A stretch of 64,000 nucleotides of DNA. Origin: Cyclospora cayetanensis (taxonomy: Eukaryota > Apicomplexa > Conoidasida > Eucoccidiorida > Eimeriidae). Below are positions 12,001 through 24,000 of the stretch, in pieces; position 1 is the stretch's first letter, and the number at the start of each line of letters is the position of its first letter. The stretch lies in the NCBI RefSeq assembly GCF_002999335.1, contig NW_020312469.1:62001-126000 (forward strand). The letters run 5' to 3'. Under the pieces are notes generated by a model that was given only the letters and a program-made list of their open reading frames with translations, was not told where the DNA came from and ran no database searches. Position numbers and translations under genes: made by a program.

Positions 12001-14969
12001 CGCCGCGCATGCAAGGCCAGCCACCCGTCGCTGCAGATTATCCGCACTGCCAGTGAGGAATAGCTCTGGAAACATCAGCAGTCGTACGGATGCATCTTTG
12101 ACGTGTAGACCATATCTGTACTCCTTGCATTAATATCCTGCAAACGTTGCCCGCTAGCGTGATTGAAGCTAGAAATTCATGGAACGGGGGTTGTTAGTGT
12201 TTGTTTGTGCAGTGACTCAGGCCATTGCAGTTGAATCACTTTCAGGGCAGCAAAGCTCGGACGCTGTCCTAACACCGGCGATTGAACAAATTGAGACTTC
12301 ACTTTCTTCACGCCTCTCTAGACAGGCCCTTGAACAGATGCACCCGGACACTGCGGACTTGCTATTGCACTTCCTCGAATTAAAAAAATACACCAGGATA
12401 TACCAGAAGACCAAGCAAATGTGTACGGACAGTGCAAAGCCTATATATCAGTTCTAAGACGACATCACAGACGACACCTTAGGTGCTAGCGCTGATTGCT
12501 CCAAAGTTGTGAGTCCTTCTACAGCTCCCCTCTGTCTGTGCGGTGGTACAAGCCGCACTCCTGTGGTGCTACTACCCGCCTTCTCCTGCCTGCGCAGATT
12601 TATCAAAAGTCCACCGCGAAATTGCACAGAGGGCAGCGGAAACTAAGACCTTAAAGCCCATTCTTAATTATCTGAAACGCCATGTTGCACCAGGACTCCA
12701 CTTAGAATTTGTCAAGGCTTTGGAGAGCAGCTTTCAAAAGGACCGAACACAGAGTACCCAGACCACGAACACCCCAGTTCCTGAGCGTTAGGCCACTGAA
12801 AACATAAGTTCGAATCCCTCTCTTGCAGAGCATGATGCAATAGTACACGGGGGGTCAGGCTCAAGTTTAGGGAGGTGTGCTGGCTGATGCTCTTTGGACG
12901 TAAACGCTGTTGCACCTGCGACACTTATCAGGCCCTTACGGGTTGAGGCAATGTGCCTTTGCGTGTGCTGCGCTTCATGCCCTCAGTTGCGGTGTCTTTG
13001 ACGTTGGCGAACATTTCTGCCGCTTCGCCTGCTTGTCTTACTGCTGACTACTTGCTGTTTCTTTCTTTAGCCCCTTTCCTGATGCAGCTTTTAAAAAGCA
13101 CTAAAGCCTTTGAAGCTCAAGAAAGCAAAACTGAGACTCGAGGGGCCGGCGAGACCGACACTCTTGAAAAATATTTTCCTAAGAATTCTCCTTTCAAAGA
13201 ATGGCTTACCGACGGCCATGGTGCATTTGTCGTGTGGCACTACGGGGGAAAAAAGATGGTGAAGATGGTTAAAAAGTATCTTAAGAATCTACAACAGAGC
13301 CAGGCAATTGTTTCGACCTCTGGAGGAGAGCAAGAGGCAGCAGGCAAGAAGACGAAGCGCAGGAAAAAACAGAGGCCACATGCCCAGAACACCCTAGACA
13401 TGATCTATCTTGAAGCGCTAATCGCAGATCCAGCAATCCTACCTTTTGAACTAAAAAAGCACTGTTCTGCAGAGGATTTCTTTAGCGTATACACCCGAAA
13501 CGATGAGGAGATCAAACACGCTATTGCCACTGCGGCCACTCCTGGAGCGGCTCAGGAGGCACTGGAAAGAACCACAAGTTATTTGCGGACGGCGAGAAGC
13601 TGCTACAAAAAGGGGCAAAACATGCTGATGCAGCTGCAGCCCTTTCTGGGAGATGCGCCGGCTGCTGATGTGCTTCTTCTTGAAGCAGAAAAACGCAAGA
13701 CTGACTTCAATAGCCAAATGTTTCTTTGGAGGATAGTCAAAGGTACATAAAACCTTAATGCCACAAGCATGAAGGGATTCAAGCGACGCTGAGCCTTACG
13801 CACCAAGAATTCCTTTAATGTTACTCCTCCTATGCGGTTGTTTGCTTGCAGAGGGACAGAGGCATATGAAAGTTGGCGTGCCGCATAAGGTATGTACACC
13901 TCGAACATTATGACCTTACGCTTGAAACCAGAATGTTGTCGAGTTCCAGGGTTGAGTCGTGAACCCTCGTTGATTTTCGTGCAGCTCTCCGCCAAGTTGT
14001 ACCGCTTGTCGATGTCACATCTGAGCGCAAAGAAGGACGAGCAGAAAGAGGCCCTTGTAAATGCGGCAGTAAAAGCATGCAATCAATCCAACACCTCGCC
14101 AATAGAAGTGAAGGACTTTTTTGGGGGAAACATTGAGTTTTACGACAAAGTTGTGCACAGCTGTACGTACCATAGACCCCAAAAATGTGCCCTTTAAAGT
14201 GCATTCAGCACGTGACCCTACCCCCCAAACGCGTTCTTGTCGTTGGCGCACCTTGCAGATGAACACCCTGGAGAACCCTCGAAGTACCACAAAAGCTACT
14301 TTGAAACCCTCGTGGACGTTGGTGAGATTGCAACAGCCATACTGCAAGCTCTGAAAGCTTTTGCATTCAACTGTAACACCTAGGCCTTATCCGGGACCCA
14401 TGCACATTTATCCCCACCCGCTAGACACGAACGCCTCTTCCGAGGAGTCTAGGCGTCAAAGCTTGAAGCCTACACAGTGTAGGGGAGTGTTATTGTACAT
14501 GTCGCTGAATTGTGTGCAGTTCTTGAACAAGTGGATCCTTTCGATGCCACGAAAGCAACAAGTGAGGAGGTTTTCTGGGTAGCAGGCTGTGCAAATGCAA
14601 TGCGTGCATGCGCCAACCCAGCTTTATATATTTTGGCCCTTTGTTCACTGGCCTCACGTCCTCACCTGATCTCTGCACTTCTCTTCCCCTTACTGCCACT
14701 CTCCCCAGTTCCTGCTGACCATCTTCTGTCAAGTGCAACCCCATTTTTTGCGTCTCTGCGCTTGGCTTGTTGCAGTTGACTTGGAAAAGCAGCTTAAGCG
14801 TGCCCACTTGAAGCTCACGAATTCGGGAAAGCGACACCTTACCAGTCTTAAAAAGATGTCAAAAGGCTGGAATTCTCAAAAATGGAAAGAAGAAGCTCTG
14901 AAGACCCCAGGGATTAAAGCGGTCACGAGCGCACAAAAATACGTATATTCCACGATGCCCGTGAACTAG
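3090..14969 (+). CDS. very large multi-exon putative secreted protein, unrecognised
   Basis: Phase-consistent exons join at 3090-3659, 3890-3991, 4090-4302, 4533-4974, 5495-5583, 5824-6120, 6263-6496, 6853-7095, 7419-7589, 8261-8456, 8718-9196, 9479-9512, 9584-9649, 9966-10478, 10599-10841, 11287-11529, 11978-12052, 12213-12422, 12598-12753, 13071-13742, 13852-13889, 13985-14162, 14259-14321, 14520-14561 and 14776-14969. Together they encode about 1920 aa. The start at 3090 gives an N-terminus with basic residues followed by a hydrophobic stretch (residues about 10-25), as in a signal peptide. Acidic, Glu-rich and Lys-rich linkers alternate with helical segments. No transmembrane segment or catalytic motif was recognised. 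Exons 7-9 begin with related sequence and may be duplicated. The weakest joins are the end of exon 11 (a donor at 9132 also keeps phase, and the stop at 9206-9208 could be real), the end of exon 19 (12753 or 12786) and the last exon. Two adjacent genes cannot be excluded. A secreted coccidian-specific protein is an inference. Confidence 0.5.
6263..7589 (+). repeat. three related exons in the large gene (exon-level repeat)
   Basis: Exons 6263-6496, 6853-7095 and 7419-7589 each begin, in the same phase (0-0), with a Lys-[Pro/Lys]-Leu-[Thr/Ser]-[Leu/Phe] motif. An Ala/Val-rich helix follows, ending in Lys or Lys-Arg-Arg: KPLTLGGAARVDAAVATLK in the first, KPLSLGGAMKIAAAVAAFK in the second, KKLSFRAAATVAAAAAALK in the third. 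Each then runs into a charged Glu/Lys/Thr-rich tail. All three are flanked by phase-0 introns, so they could be duplicated or skipped without breaking the frame. The likely origin is tandem duplication of a single exon, followed by divergence of the tails. Confidence 0.6.
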
Positions 14970-15576
14970 GAGTGCACTGACGCAAAGAGATATACACAGG
15001 CCGCATTCCAGTGCATGAACGCCAGAGGTTGAGTTGTTTTTCCGGATGTGTAAACATGCATGTTTCTCGCGATGCTCATGTCCCGGTTTTTTCGTGCGTG
15101 AATGAGTCATTTGATTGAATCTTCAGGATTTTTTCTAGTCTGGACATGCATGTGCATGCCTATTGCGCAAGGAGGCTTGCCCGGTGGGCTATTAGGAAGC
15201 CGGTGTAGGCCTCTGCGTGGCTTTGCGCGGGCAGAGTTGTGTAGCTGTGCTGTGCTTCTGTGGTTTGCGTGGCATCACATGCAAACGCATTCAGTAGTGC
15301 AGCGAAGTCCCTCAAATACGTATATTCGGAGATAGATGCCTCTACAAAAACTTCCTACCCGCAGATAGATGCGGGGAAGAGCACACGGTGTTCTAAACGC
15401 ATCTGCCATACGTATCGATACGAGACCACCCATACGTCCATGCATATGAACTACTGGTACCGGTAACCTGCCAGTCCAGAGGGGCCCCCTAGAGGCAGCC
15501 ATGTGCTCTGGAAAAAACCCTGATGGGGGAAGAAGTTCTCTTTAAGTTTGGGAAAGAGGTGGCATTCAAAAGTGCA

Positions 15577-15648
15577 CACACACACACGCACACACACACA
15601 CGCACAAGCACACACAGACACACAGACACACAGACACACAGACACACA

Positions 15649-15691
<43 letters not shown>

Positions 15692-15725
15692 ACACGCACA
15701 AGCACACACAATACACATACACTCA
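15577..15725. repeat. CA / CACAGA microsatellite
   Basis: An almost uninterrupted run of cacaca with interspersed acacag and cacg units. It creates long spurious His-Thr frames on the plus strand and Cys-Val frames on the minus strand. It lies just upstream of the exon-like segment at 15768, so it could sit in an intron if that segment is real. Confidence 0.9.
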
Positions 15726-15767
15726 CACGCATACCTCACGGTTGCTGCCGGATTTGACTTTTAATAG

Positions 15768-15912
15768 CAATGCAGATAGCTCCTCTTATACAGAACAAAC
15801 TTTTAAACGCTCGTTGACGGTGAAGAAGCTACATAGGGTCCTATCTAAACTACCAAAAAACACCCTGGCTCCTGAAGTTCAAGCGACTTCTCGCGAATGC
15901 ACCCGAAAGTGA
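15768..15912 (+). CDS. possible orphan terminal exon
   Basis: After a pyrimidine-rich stretch ending in tag at 15765-15767, an open frame of about 47 codons runs to a stop at 15910-15912. Its composition is coding-like: Ser-rich start, then alternating Lys/Leu residues that could form an amphipathic helix. It starts one base into a codon, so it needs an upstream exon ending in phase 2. The last exon of the 3-15 kb gene ends in a stop at 14967-14969 and has no clear phase-2 donor. The segment may be the true last exon of that gene, an alternative 3' end, or chance. Confidence 0.25.
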
Positions 15913-17444
15913 GCATTACAAAGGCACGTTCTGTTCGACTTTCGGTGCAGCTACTGTACATGGAGGTCTCTAGAGACCAAACACTGAGCCCCTAAACAGA
16001 GATGCCTAGGGCAGAGCGCCACATCTCCGTAGAGGTGTGCCTAATGAAGAAGCATAAGCCAGCATTGAGGCACAACTATTCAAAGGAAGGCTGCAGTGGG
16101 ATTCTGCCGTTGGGGTGTTCCTTGCAGAGAGGTCTGTGGCGTCACCGTGGGTACGCCTGTAGAGCTGCTAGGGAACGGCGCGGTAGAAAGCTCTTGAGAC
16201 TTCCCCTGAGCTCCCTTGCCCTTTCGGCAGAAGGAGCAGCAGCATCTCTGTAGAGGGCGTGGAGGAGGATCTGCAGCCCAGAAACGTATACGGTGCGCAG
16301 CTAAGGAAAAAATTCTTGAATAGGCATCCTTGCAAATCCATACAGTTGCTACAGTAGAAGAGCGAAAGTTGAGACAGCGTATGGATCGGTGGCAACCTCT
16401 CAGCGCGGCACTGCGAATGTGTATGCAAAGAAGGAGAACCGTAAACCCCAATGCACAAGAGATAACAGCGAAGCGGTGCATACAGGCAGACCAATCAATA
16501 GACAAGAGGGGATGAAGCGAAACAAACAAAGCCGTTGACGCTCACAACTTAGGAGTTGCTTACTGGGTGTGGCAGGTTCTTGCTGCTTGATCGCCACGTC
16601 AAAATGATCGCGGATGCGGATCAGTTGCTGCATTCTGTTATTCCTGGTATACCTACGGCGTTTTTCCGACTATTCATGACAAATTGTTGAGCTCTGACCT
16701 TTCCAGCAAGTGCCGGGTGTCTGGAGAGCGCAAATTTCGCTGAGGGGAGACTGTTTTAGATGAGACTGCAATCTCCAAGGCAGGCAACACGCGCAGGCAG
16801 CAGAAACTCATGAATCGTTCAACGCGCCTATTGACCCTCTAATCAAAAAGCAAACGCTTTGCGCTGCAATATGCCCGTGAATAGCTTGAGCGTTAGGCTG
16901 CAGTGTTTCATGCGTTGAGACAGACAGTGAATTCGTGCTGTACAAAGGCGCCAAAGCCCCAATGAACAACCGTTTTGCGCGGTACGCCTGCTTCTCTGAC
17001 TTTCGAAGCACATAAAAACGTGGATACTTAAAAATAGACTATCTATCAAACATAACAGTGGCATAGGAATGTCCACCCTCCTCCTGCGCTTGCATGCATT
17101 TTCAGGCTGCATGCATAGGGACCCCTGCTGTTGCTCGAAACCCTAAAAGCTGAACCTTAGAGCTTCGAGCCAGTTTCTTAAGACTTAAATCTGTCTGTAC
17201 CACCTTTCACTTGCGCCTTGGCGCTCTTGTTTCCAGCATCCCTTCGGAAACTGCCGTCCACATTCCTAATAAAGCTCGTTTTGGCGAAGGCCCCTTGACT
17301 GAGCGATTGGCGTTCAAGGCCTGTCTGTGGATGTTGCTTGTCCATACACCTGAGTTGTAGCGGCTGGAGCTGCTTTCAGTTCAAACCCTAAAGCCTAGAT
17401 CCTGAGGCGTGCGTGTGTCTTAAGGGCTACTAGAGTTCGGCAGA

Positions 17445-20400
17445 ATGGCGAAGAAAGAGGTTCGTTGCCACAAGTGCACAGCAGAGCAAATCCTGACACG
17501 GGTGTCATTTAAAAGGGCATCGATGGGCGTGCCTCCATGCTGCTGCTGTGCTTTTGCAGCCACTGCAGCAGAACGTGGCAAGGGCGTCTTCTATGTGTGG
17601 CAGTCACTGCGGGGTGATACTACGCCTGTGTACAGGAGGAAGAGGCCTCTGGTTCTTCTGCCGAGGAGAAGAGTAGCGAGAGCAACCAGTCGGATGCTTC
17701 TGCTTTTGAAGGGTCTGATGCAGAGGAGGAGGAAGAAGAAGAGAGGCCAAAAGAAAAGAAGAAAAGCAGCAGCAGCAAGAAGAAATCAAAGGGCACAGCC
17801 TCTAAGAAGCGCAAAACTCATGCAAGAGAAAGAGCTTCGAAAAGAAGAAGAGGCGTTAGCGCTTTCTTGGATGTGGAAGCACAGGTAACCAGGCAGTTGG
17901 ATATAGGCTACAGGAAGGCTCGATGCAGCACTCTGAGCTCGTTGAAAAAAGCCTTCGTGCTGCCTTCTTTCTGCTTTCCCTGTTGTGTCTTTACTCCTCT
18001 TCATTTGCAGCCAGCGTGGCGTGTCTAGAGGTATACGAAACTCGGCGCTGTGGCGTTGAGATGTGAGGTGCAGCGTTAGCGTTTTGTCGTGTATGGCTGA
18101 CAGCCTCGAGGAGTTTAGAGGAGTTAGGGTTTGTATTTCTCGCTTCCGCTGCGCATGCAAAGGGGCAGAGTCAAGGGGGGTGTGTAGGCACTGGGGGATT
18201 GCGTAGCCGGTCTAACGTCTCGGTGCTTTTTTGGAAGCTTCGTGAGATTGTGTGTGGTTTATGCATATGGATGTTTCTCGATTTCGCTCTCGCGCGAGGG
18301 TTGAGCGTTTCCCTTTGATTGCGTTTTCGGGAGTAGGTTGGTGATGAGGAGGAAGAAGAGGAAGGCGATGAATTTATCGACCCCGAAGAAGCGCGAGAGG
18401 CAACGCGTCTGGCTGCGAAGGCTGCAGAAGCCCGCAGAATTTCAGCACAGCGGCAGCAGCAGGAGGATCAGCAGCAGCAAGAATGGGGCAGACGCGGAGG
18501 CTCAGCGCATCTTGTGTCTGCCATTGATTCTCTGACGCGGAGGTATCAAGACCAGTCTTTCGAAGAAGGGGAGGAAGAAGAAGATGACGAATTCGATGAA
18601 GCGGAGGCTTTGGACTGTAGGCTCAGCGTTCAACGGGTGCATGCTTTTGGGGGGTAAGGGGCTGAGTGTTTCGAGATTTGCTTTGACGCGTTGCGGGCTG
18701 ATCTTTTGTGTGATTGAGGGAATTCGCAGATGAAGAATCCGCAGAGGCGAGCATTCTGCCAGACATGCGCGATCCTAAACTGTGGATGGTTCGCTTGAAT
18801 AAGGTATTGCTTTTTATTACAAGTTTCGGAGCCTTAGGCGTGGCTTTTGTGTGAATACAGAGTCGCCAAGCTTTTCATGACTGGCTCCACTTCGCAGGCA
18901 CAACACACAGGGCACAGGGGTAGTGCGAGCGTTTCGCATGTGCAGTCGTGTGCTGAGCTGTCTGCATTGCAGCATGCGAATTTGAACATTGCATTTTCTT
19001 CATGACTTGCTGTATGGTGGCTCGCATGGCTTGGAGTCTCGTGTGGGGCTTTATGAGCTGGAAGTGCTCATGTGGCTGATTTTTGCGATATAGAGCGGGA
19101 CGGAGAGAGAGGAAGTTATTGCAATTCTGAACAAATGCTTCGTGCATGCGAGGAAGGGCATGGATTTGCAAATATACTCCGTCTTCGCTTCTGACGACCT
19201 AAAAGGTATTGCGTGTTTTCTTATGCTTCCAGGCTGTTTTTGGGTGGCACAGTAGCTAGCGCGTTAGAAAAAAAGAGAGGGGTCCACGAAGATGTTTTCT
19301 GGCGGGGCTTTCTGAATCACCGCTGTGTCCTGTAGATGCATGCGTTTGCTCCGCCGTGTGACGCACTGTGCTGCCTGCAGTTTGGTGCAGGAGGCTTGTC
19401 TTGTTGGTGTGTCTGCCCTTGCTTGTTGTGCATGTATCGCGAATTTAAAGCTCTTTCTTGTCATGACGTGTTTCTGGTGAGCGGCGGAGCGTTTGTGTGG
19501 GTGTGTTTTTGTGCTGTCGCACGAATGCTTTCAGGCTATCTCTACGTAGAGGCGGAGAGCCAGTTCGCGGTCAAAGAAGCGCTTCAGGGATTTCGCAATT
19601 TGCGTCTTTCGGGAGAAATAAGGATGGTGCCTTTGAAGGAGATGCCAGGGGTCTTTCGCCAGGTGTGCAGACTTGAACGAGTGTTGTATGAGAGAGCTGC
19701 GAGCACGCCTTTTTTGTTGCTGTCTGTTGGCAAATGGCAGTTCTTAGTGGCGTGCATGTGCTTTTTGAGGCTTTTCATTCGTTGCTTTTGGACATATAGA
19801 GGCATGGAGGGCGGGCATAGTCTCTTCTCTGTGCATTGCCTGTGGATCTGTCCGTCTGTATGTCTGTAGTTTTCTGCGTGTTTCTCCTCTTTTGTCGACT
19901 TCTTTCTCACGTGCATGCGCCACCCTCCCTCCTGTGCGGCACACTGATTTCCGCATTGGCTTCATAGGATTTCTGTAGGACGGCGGAAGTTTGCTGCGCA
20001 GCTTCTTTCATCTGGCTGTGTGTTTTCTTCTCTCCTCCTGTGTGTGTGTGTGTTGGCAGCTGAAGATCCAGCAGCAGAGTTTGCCGCAGCGCGGCGACTT
20101 CGTGCGTGTCAAGCGGGGGCTCTATGCTGGCGATCTCGCGCAAATCGTCTCTGCCGATCAGCAAGGTGTCTACGCCACTGTCCGGCTTATCCCTCGAATC
20201 GATCTTCAAGCCATGCTGGAGAGGGCGAGTGTAAGTGACGAGCTGGCGTCGCACGGGAGTGCGCGTCCATGCATGCTTCTTCTTTCCTTCCTTCCAACGC
20301 TAAGACCGTCGTCGCGCCGTCTGGACGTGTCTTCACGTTGAAACAGACTTCTTCGACTCCGGTGCTGCTTCTCTCGGTGCTTGCATGCATGCACGACAGA

Positions 20401-21020
20401 CAGACAGACAGACTGACACGCTGTGGAGGCACCTTAGTATGCATGTATGCGTGCGTAATCTGCCTTGTTTCCAGAAACCAGGAAAGGATTCTGCGCTAGG
20501 ACGCGGAGGCGCTCAGTTCAAACGCAGCGCCCGTCCTGAAAAAAGATTCTTCGATAGAGAACGTGTGGACGCTAGTGGCGGTCAGGTTGAACAGGGCATT
20601 AGTCCTGGCACGGTCCGATTTGCCGGCAAGTCAATAGATAAATATATTTATATATACGCATATTAATAGGCGTATACATATATATATGTACTTATATTGA
20701 TAGGCGAATATCCGCTGAGATAGTAGAGGTTCTGCAGGATGGTGCTCGTCGAATACCGCACTCGGTTCTTGCATGCACTGATAAGCCCCTTTTCTACGCT
20801 CCTTTTCTGCATCTTTTGAATTTCGGGCCCTGCCTGCTGTCATCGCGCACGGGGCTTTGCAGAGTGCACACCTGGACTGCATGCACCCTCATATTTATTC
20901 CCCCTTGCGTGGCCTTTTTTACATCCGTACCTCTCCTGCGTTCCCTGATTTCGCCTTCCTCTGTCGCGCTTTTTCTTGTCGGCGATCTTCTCTTGAAGAC
21001 GTCCCCGCTTCCCTCTGGTC

Positions 21021-21061
<41 letters not shown>

Positions 21062-24000
21062 CTGACTCCTTCCTCGTGTTCGCTCCGGCCTTTTGCGTTA
21101 TCACGTTTTTTAGGAAGCTATCTTGCTGCCGTTGTGATATATATGCGGGATTCTCTGGATGTTTCAGGCTGTACCTTCGAAGAGGCTGGATACATTGTGC
21201 GAAAAATTGCGCTACGGCATTTGCTCTTTGGGTCGCTCGCTGCGCCGTCTCTAACAGAAATTCGGGAGTTTTCGCAGCCTATGTCCGAGGCAGACAGAGA
21301 AGAATCCATCAATGGTGCTGTTTTTCTCCACCTATCCCCTCTTTTTACACATAGAGCACCCCCTATTCTGCTTTGCGAGGTTCAGAATGGCTGCTTGCTC
21401 TCTACTCTATATATCTTGGGATTGCAAATTCCACTTGGAAGAAACTTAAATAACTAAATATATATATATATATATATGTATATGTATATGTATATGCTCT
21501 GTGCCCTTGGGGCTATACGAAGAAGGTGCACTGTGCTGTAATCCTTCCTTTCTGCTGCACTTCTGAGAGAGCCCCCTTTCTTTTTGCCTACTATCCTTCT
21601 GCTTCTTTCAACGCGACAATGACAGTGTAAAGGCTACTTTTTATTCTCGTGTGCATTTTTGATCGTAAAAGTCCACATTTCATGTTTTCTTGTGTATTGT
21701 TCATATGTGTCGGCCCCCGGGTGTATGGCCTTTCCCCGTCTTGGATTACCTATGGCTTTCTGATGGTTTTGTACTTTTATTTTCATATGCGCTTCCGTTT
21801 TTCTCAGGCCGCCGTCCCCTGGTGCAGCTACTCAAGCAGCAACGGAGTGCCTTCCTGCTAGGAGATCGTGTTATAATAATTCAGGTAGGCGTGAAAACGA
21901 CTTGGCGCGATGTTCACTTATTGTGAATTGGCGAAGGAATTGTGTTTCGTTATACAAAGGCTGGCATTGCCTGGTGTCCGAGCCTTGGAGGCTGCTGCGT
22001 CTGCTTGCGCGGGGATGCATCTGCCCCTTCAGTGTCAGCCTGTCTGCAGAGCATCTCAAAGAATATCTTGAAAGGCGTTGTTTTTGCTTTTGCCTGCCTG
22101 ACACCTACCCCTTTTGTCCCTCTAACAATGGGCGTCGAACTGCATCAGCAGAACGGTGTCGTAAATCGGCTTTGGCAGTCTCTTTAAAATAATCCACGAA
22201 AAGTGCTGCCTCTGCATGTGCCTGAACAAACACGCACGCCTCCAGGAAGCCTACCGGCTCAGAAGATAATTGCATTTTCTCTATAGCTGTTCATCAGCAG
22301 CAGCCCCTCCCCCTATGTATATATATATGCAGAGTGCTTCAAATCGCATTTGCATGAAGCTATTCGGAGCAACTTCGCGATGTTTCTCGCTTTCCTGTCC
22401 ACCTTCATCCTCAGCCCCTTCGCCGAATGATTTCCTTTACAGGCGCTTTTCCTTTCTTCCACGCCTTCAGATGAGACTCTGTGTGCTTCGTCGTCTTCCC
22501 CCTTGTGTCGAGTCTTTGTTCCTATGCGATGCGCTGGCATGTGCAGGGAGAGCTTCAAGGGCTGCGAGGAAGAATCAGCGAGCTGCCACAAAACTCAGAT
22601 GGAGGAGATAATCAGATTCAAGTTACTCTGGACGACCCCAAGTTTGGCGCGCTAAGGCTCAGGGTAGAAAAAACTGCAGCCTATTAATAAACACTGCAGC
22701 ACAGTGATAAACACTGCAGCATATTGATAAACACTGCAGCATATTGATAAACACTGCAGCATATTGATAAACACTGCAGCACAGTGATAAACACTGCAGC
22801 ACAGTGACAAACACTCCACACCGTGATTTACCGTTTTTTTCTTCTTGGAGGACTGCTTTCTGCCGTAGCTACCCTTAGGTTTCAAGAAATCTGCATGCAA
22901 ATTGCTTGCACTCTTTGCAGACTTCGGAAGTGCGGAAGGATTTCCGAGAAGGGGAGTCAGTGCGTGCCTTGCAAGGTGTCAACACTGGCCATAGCGGCCT
23001 CATTACGCATATTGACAAGACAACGCTCGTGGCAACTGTTTTCTCGCCTTCTACGTGCTCCGAGGTGTGATATATATATATGACGTTTTCTCAGTTTCAC
23101 AGTGCGAACCCCGCGCATCTCCGGCTGCATGCAAGACCGACAGCTAGCCAGCTAGCTACATACACACCTTACCGCATATGCGGGGAAGGGGGTGGGGTGT
23201 GGGGTGTTCTGCATGAGCGGTGCTGCATTTTGGATAGCCAATTTTGCGAGGCAGCAGTTCTGCACGGCGCACTGTGTTGCTTGCTCTGTGGGCATCACCC
23301 TTTCTCACCTGCTTCTTGTAGCAGATCTCGAAATGCTGCTCCTATTGAGCGTCCTCTTAGCTCTTTCCACACTCCCGTTTTCCTTCCTTTCTCCCCCTTT
23401 CTCTTTTTTTCTTTTTCTTGCTCCTCCCTGGCGACGCTTGCTCCTCTACCGGGGTGACGGGGGGAGACGCCCCTTTATTTTCTTAGCAGTCTGCAGCAAT
23501 TTGTGTGATCTTTCTATCGCGCGCTCTGTGTGAGCACGTGCGCGTCATCAAGTTTTGCTGAGTGTGTGTCGTGCAAGACGTCTTGTCGATCTCGAGGGAT
23601 CTTGTTGCGCTGTGCCTTTGGCAGAGGCTTCCACAGGACGCTTCCTGCAGCGCTGTCTGCTGCGGTGTCTTTGTGCATGTTGAATGCTTGCAGTTCAAGT
23701 GTCTCTTGGAGTCTCTGACGCACGCCGCACAGAGCGGCTGCGGCGAGGACGGCCTCGTGTCGATCAGGGGTTTTTCGCTCTTGGATTTCGTGGATCTGAC
23801 GTCTGGCGAGAAGGGCGTGTTGGTGTACATCGACCCCAGCGGGAAGACGCTGCGCCTGTTGCTCCCGAACAACACGATTTGCCACTCCTCCACGGCGCAG
23901 CTGAACACAAAGATCCACACCGAGCTCCAGACCACAACGGACGCAGTCAAGCAAATCGTGGAGCGGCATGCGCTAGTCAAGCTGGCATGCAGGGGCTGTT

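Larger units (their letters stand above)
15000..17444. other. intergenic region with CA repeat and one orphan exon-like segment
   Basis: The segment holds a CA-rich microsatellite (about 15577-15725) and an exon-like stretch at 15768-15912, described separately. The rest, 15913-17444, shows no ORF supported by composition or splicing. A 149-codon minus-strand frame at 16080-16529 has skewed, low-quality composition and no splice context. A short repeat of the end of the 3-15 kb gene is visible: acgtatattc occurs at 14941 within the last exon and again near 15318. This is compatible with a small local duplication. Confidence 0.5.

Noticed and set aside
15523..15912. His/Thr-rich open frame through the CA repeat
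   Set aside because: The frame is produced by the microsatellite itself. Only the part after the acceptor at 15767 has coding-like composition.
17445..17888. Continuous 147-codon ORF with a Cys cluster
   Set aside because: It reads SPT5 exon 1 through its first intron and then the wrong frame of exon 2. The phase-0 splice 17459-17636 gives the expected acidic SPT5 N-terminus.
22676..22815. CRISPR-like direct repeats
   Set aside because: The units are contiguous 20-bp tandem copies with no unique spacers, in a eukaryotic intron, with no cas genes.
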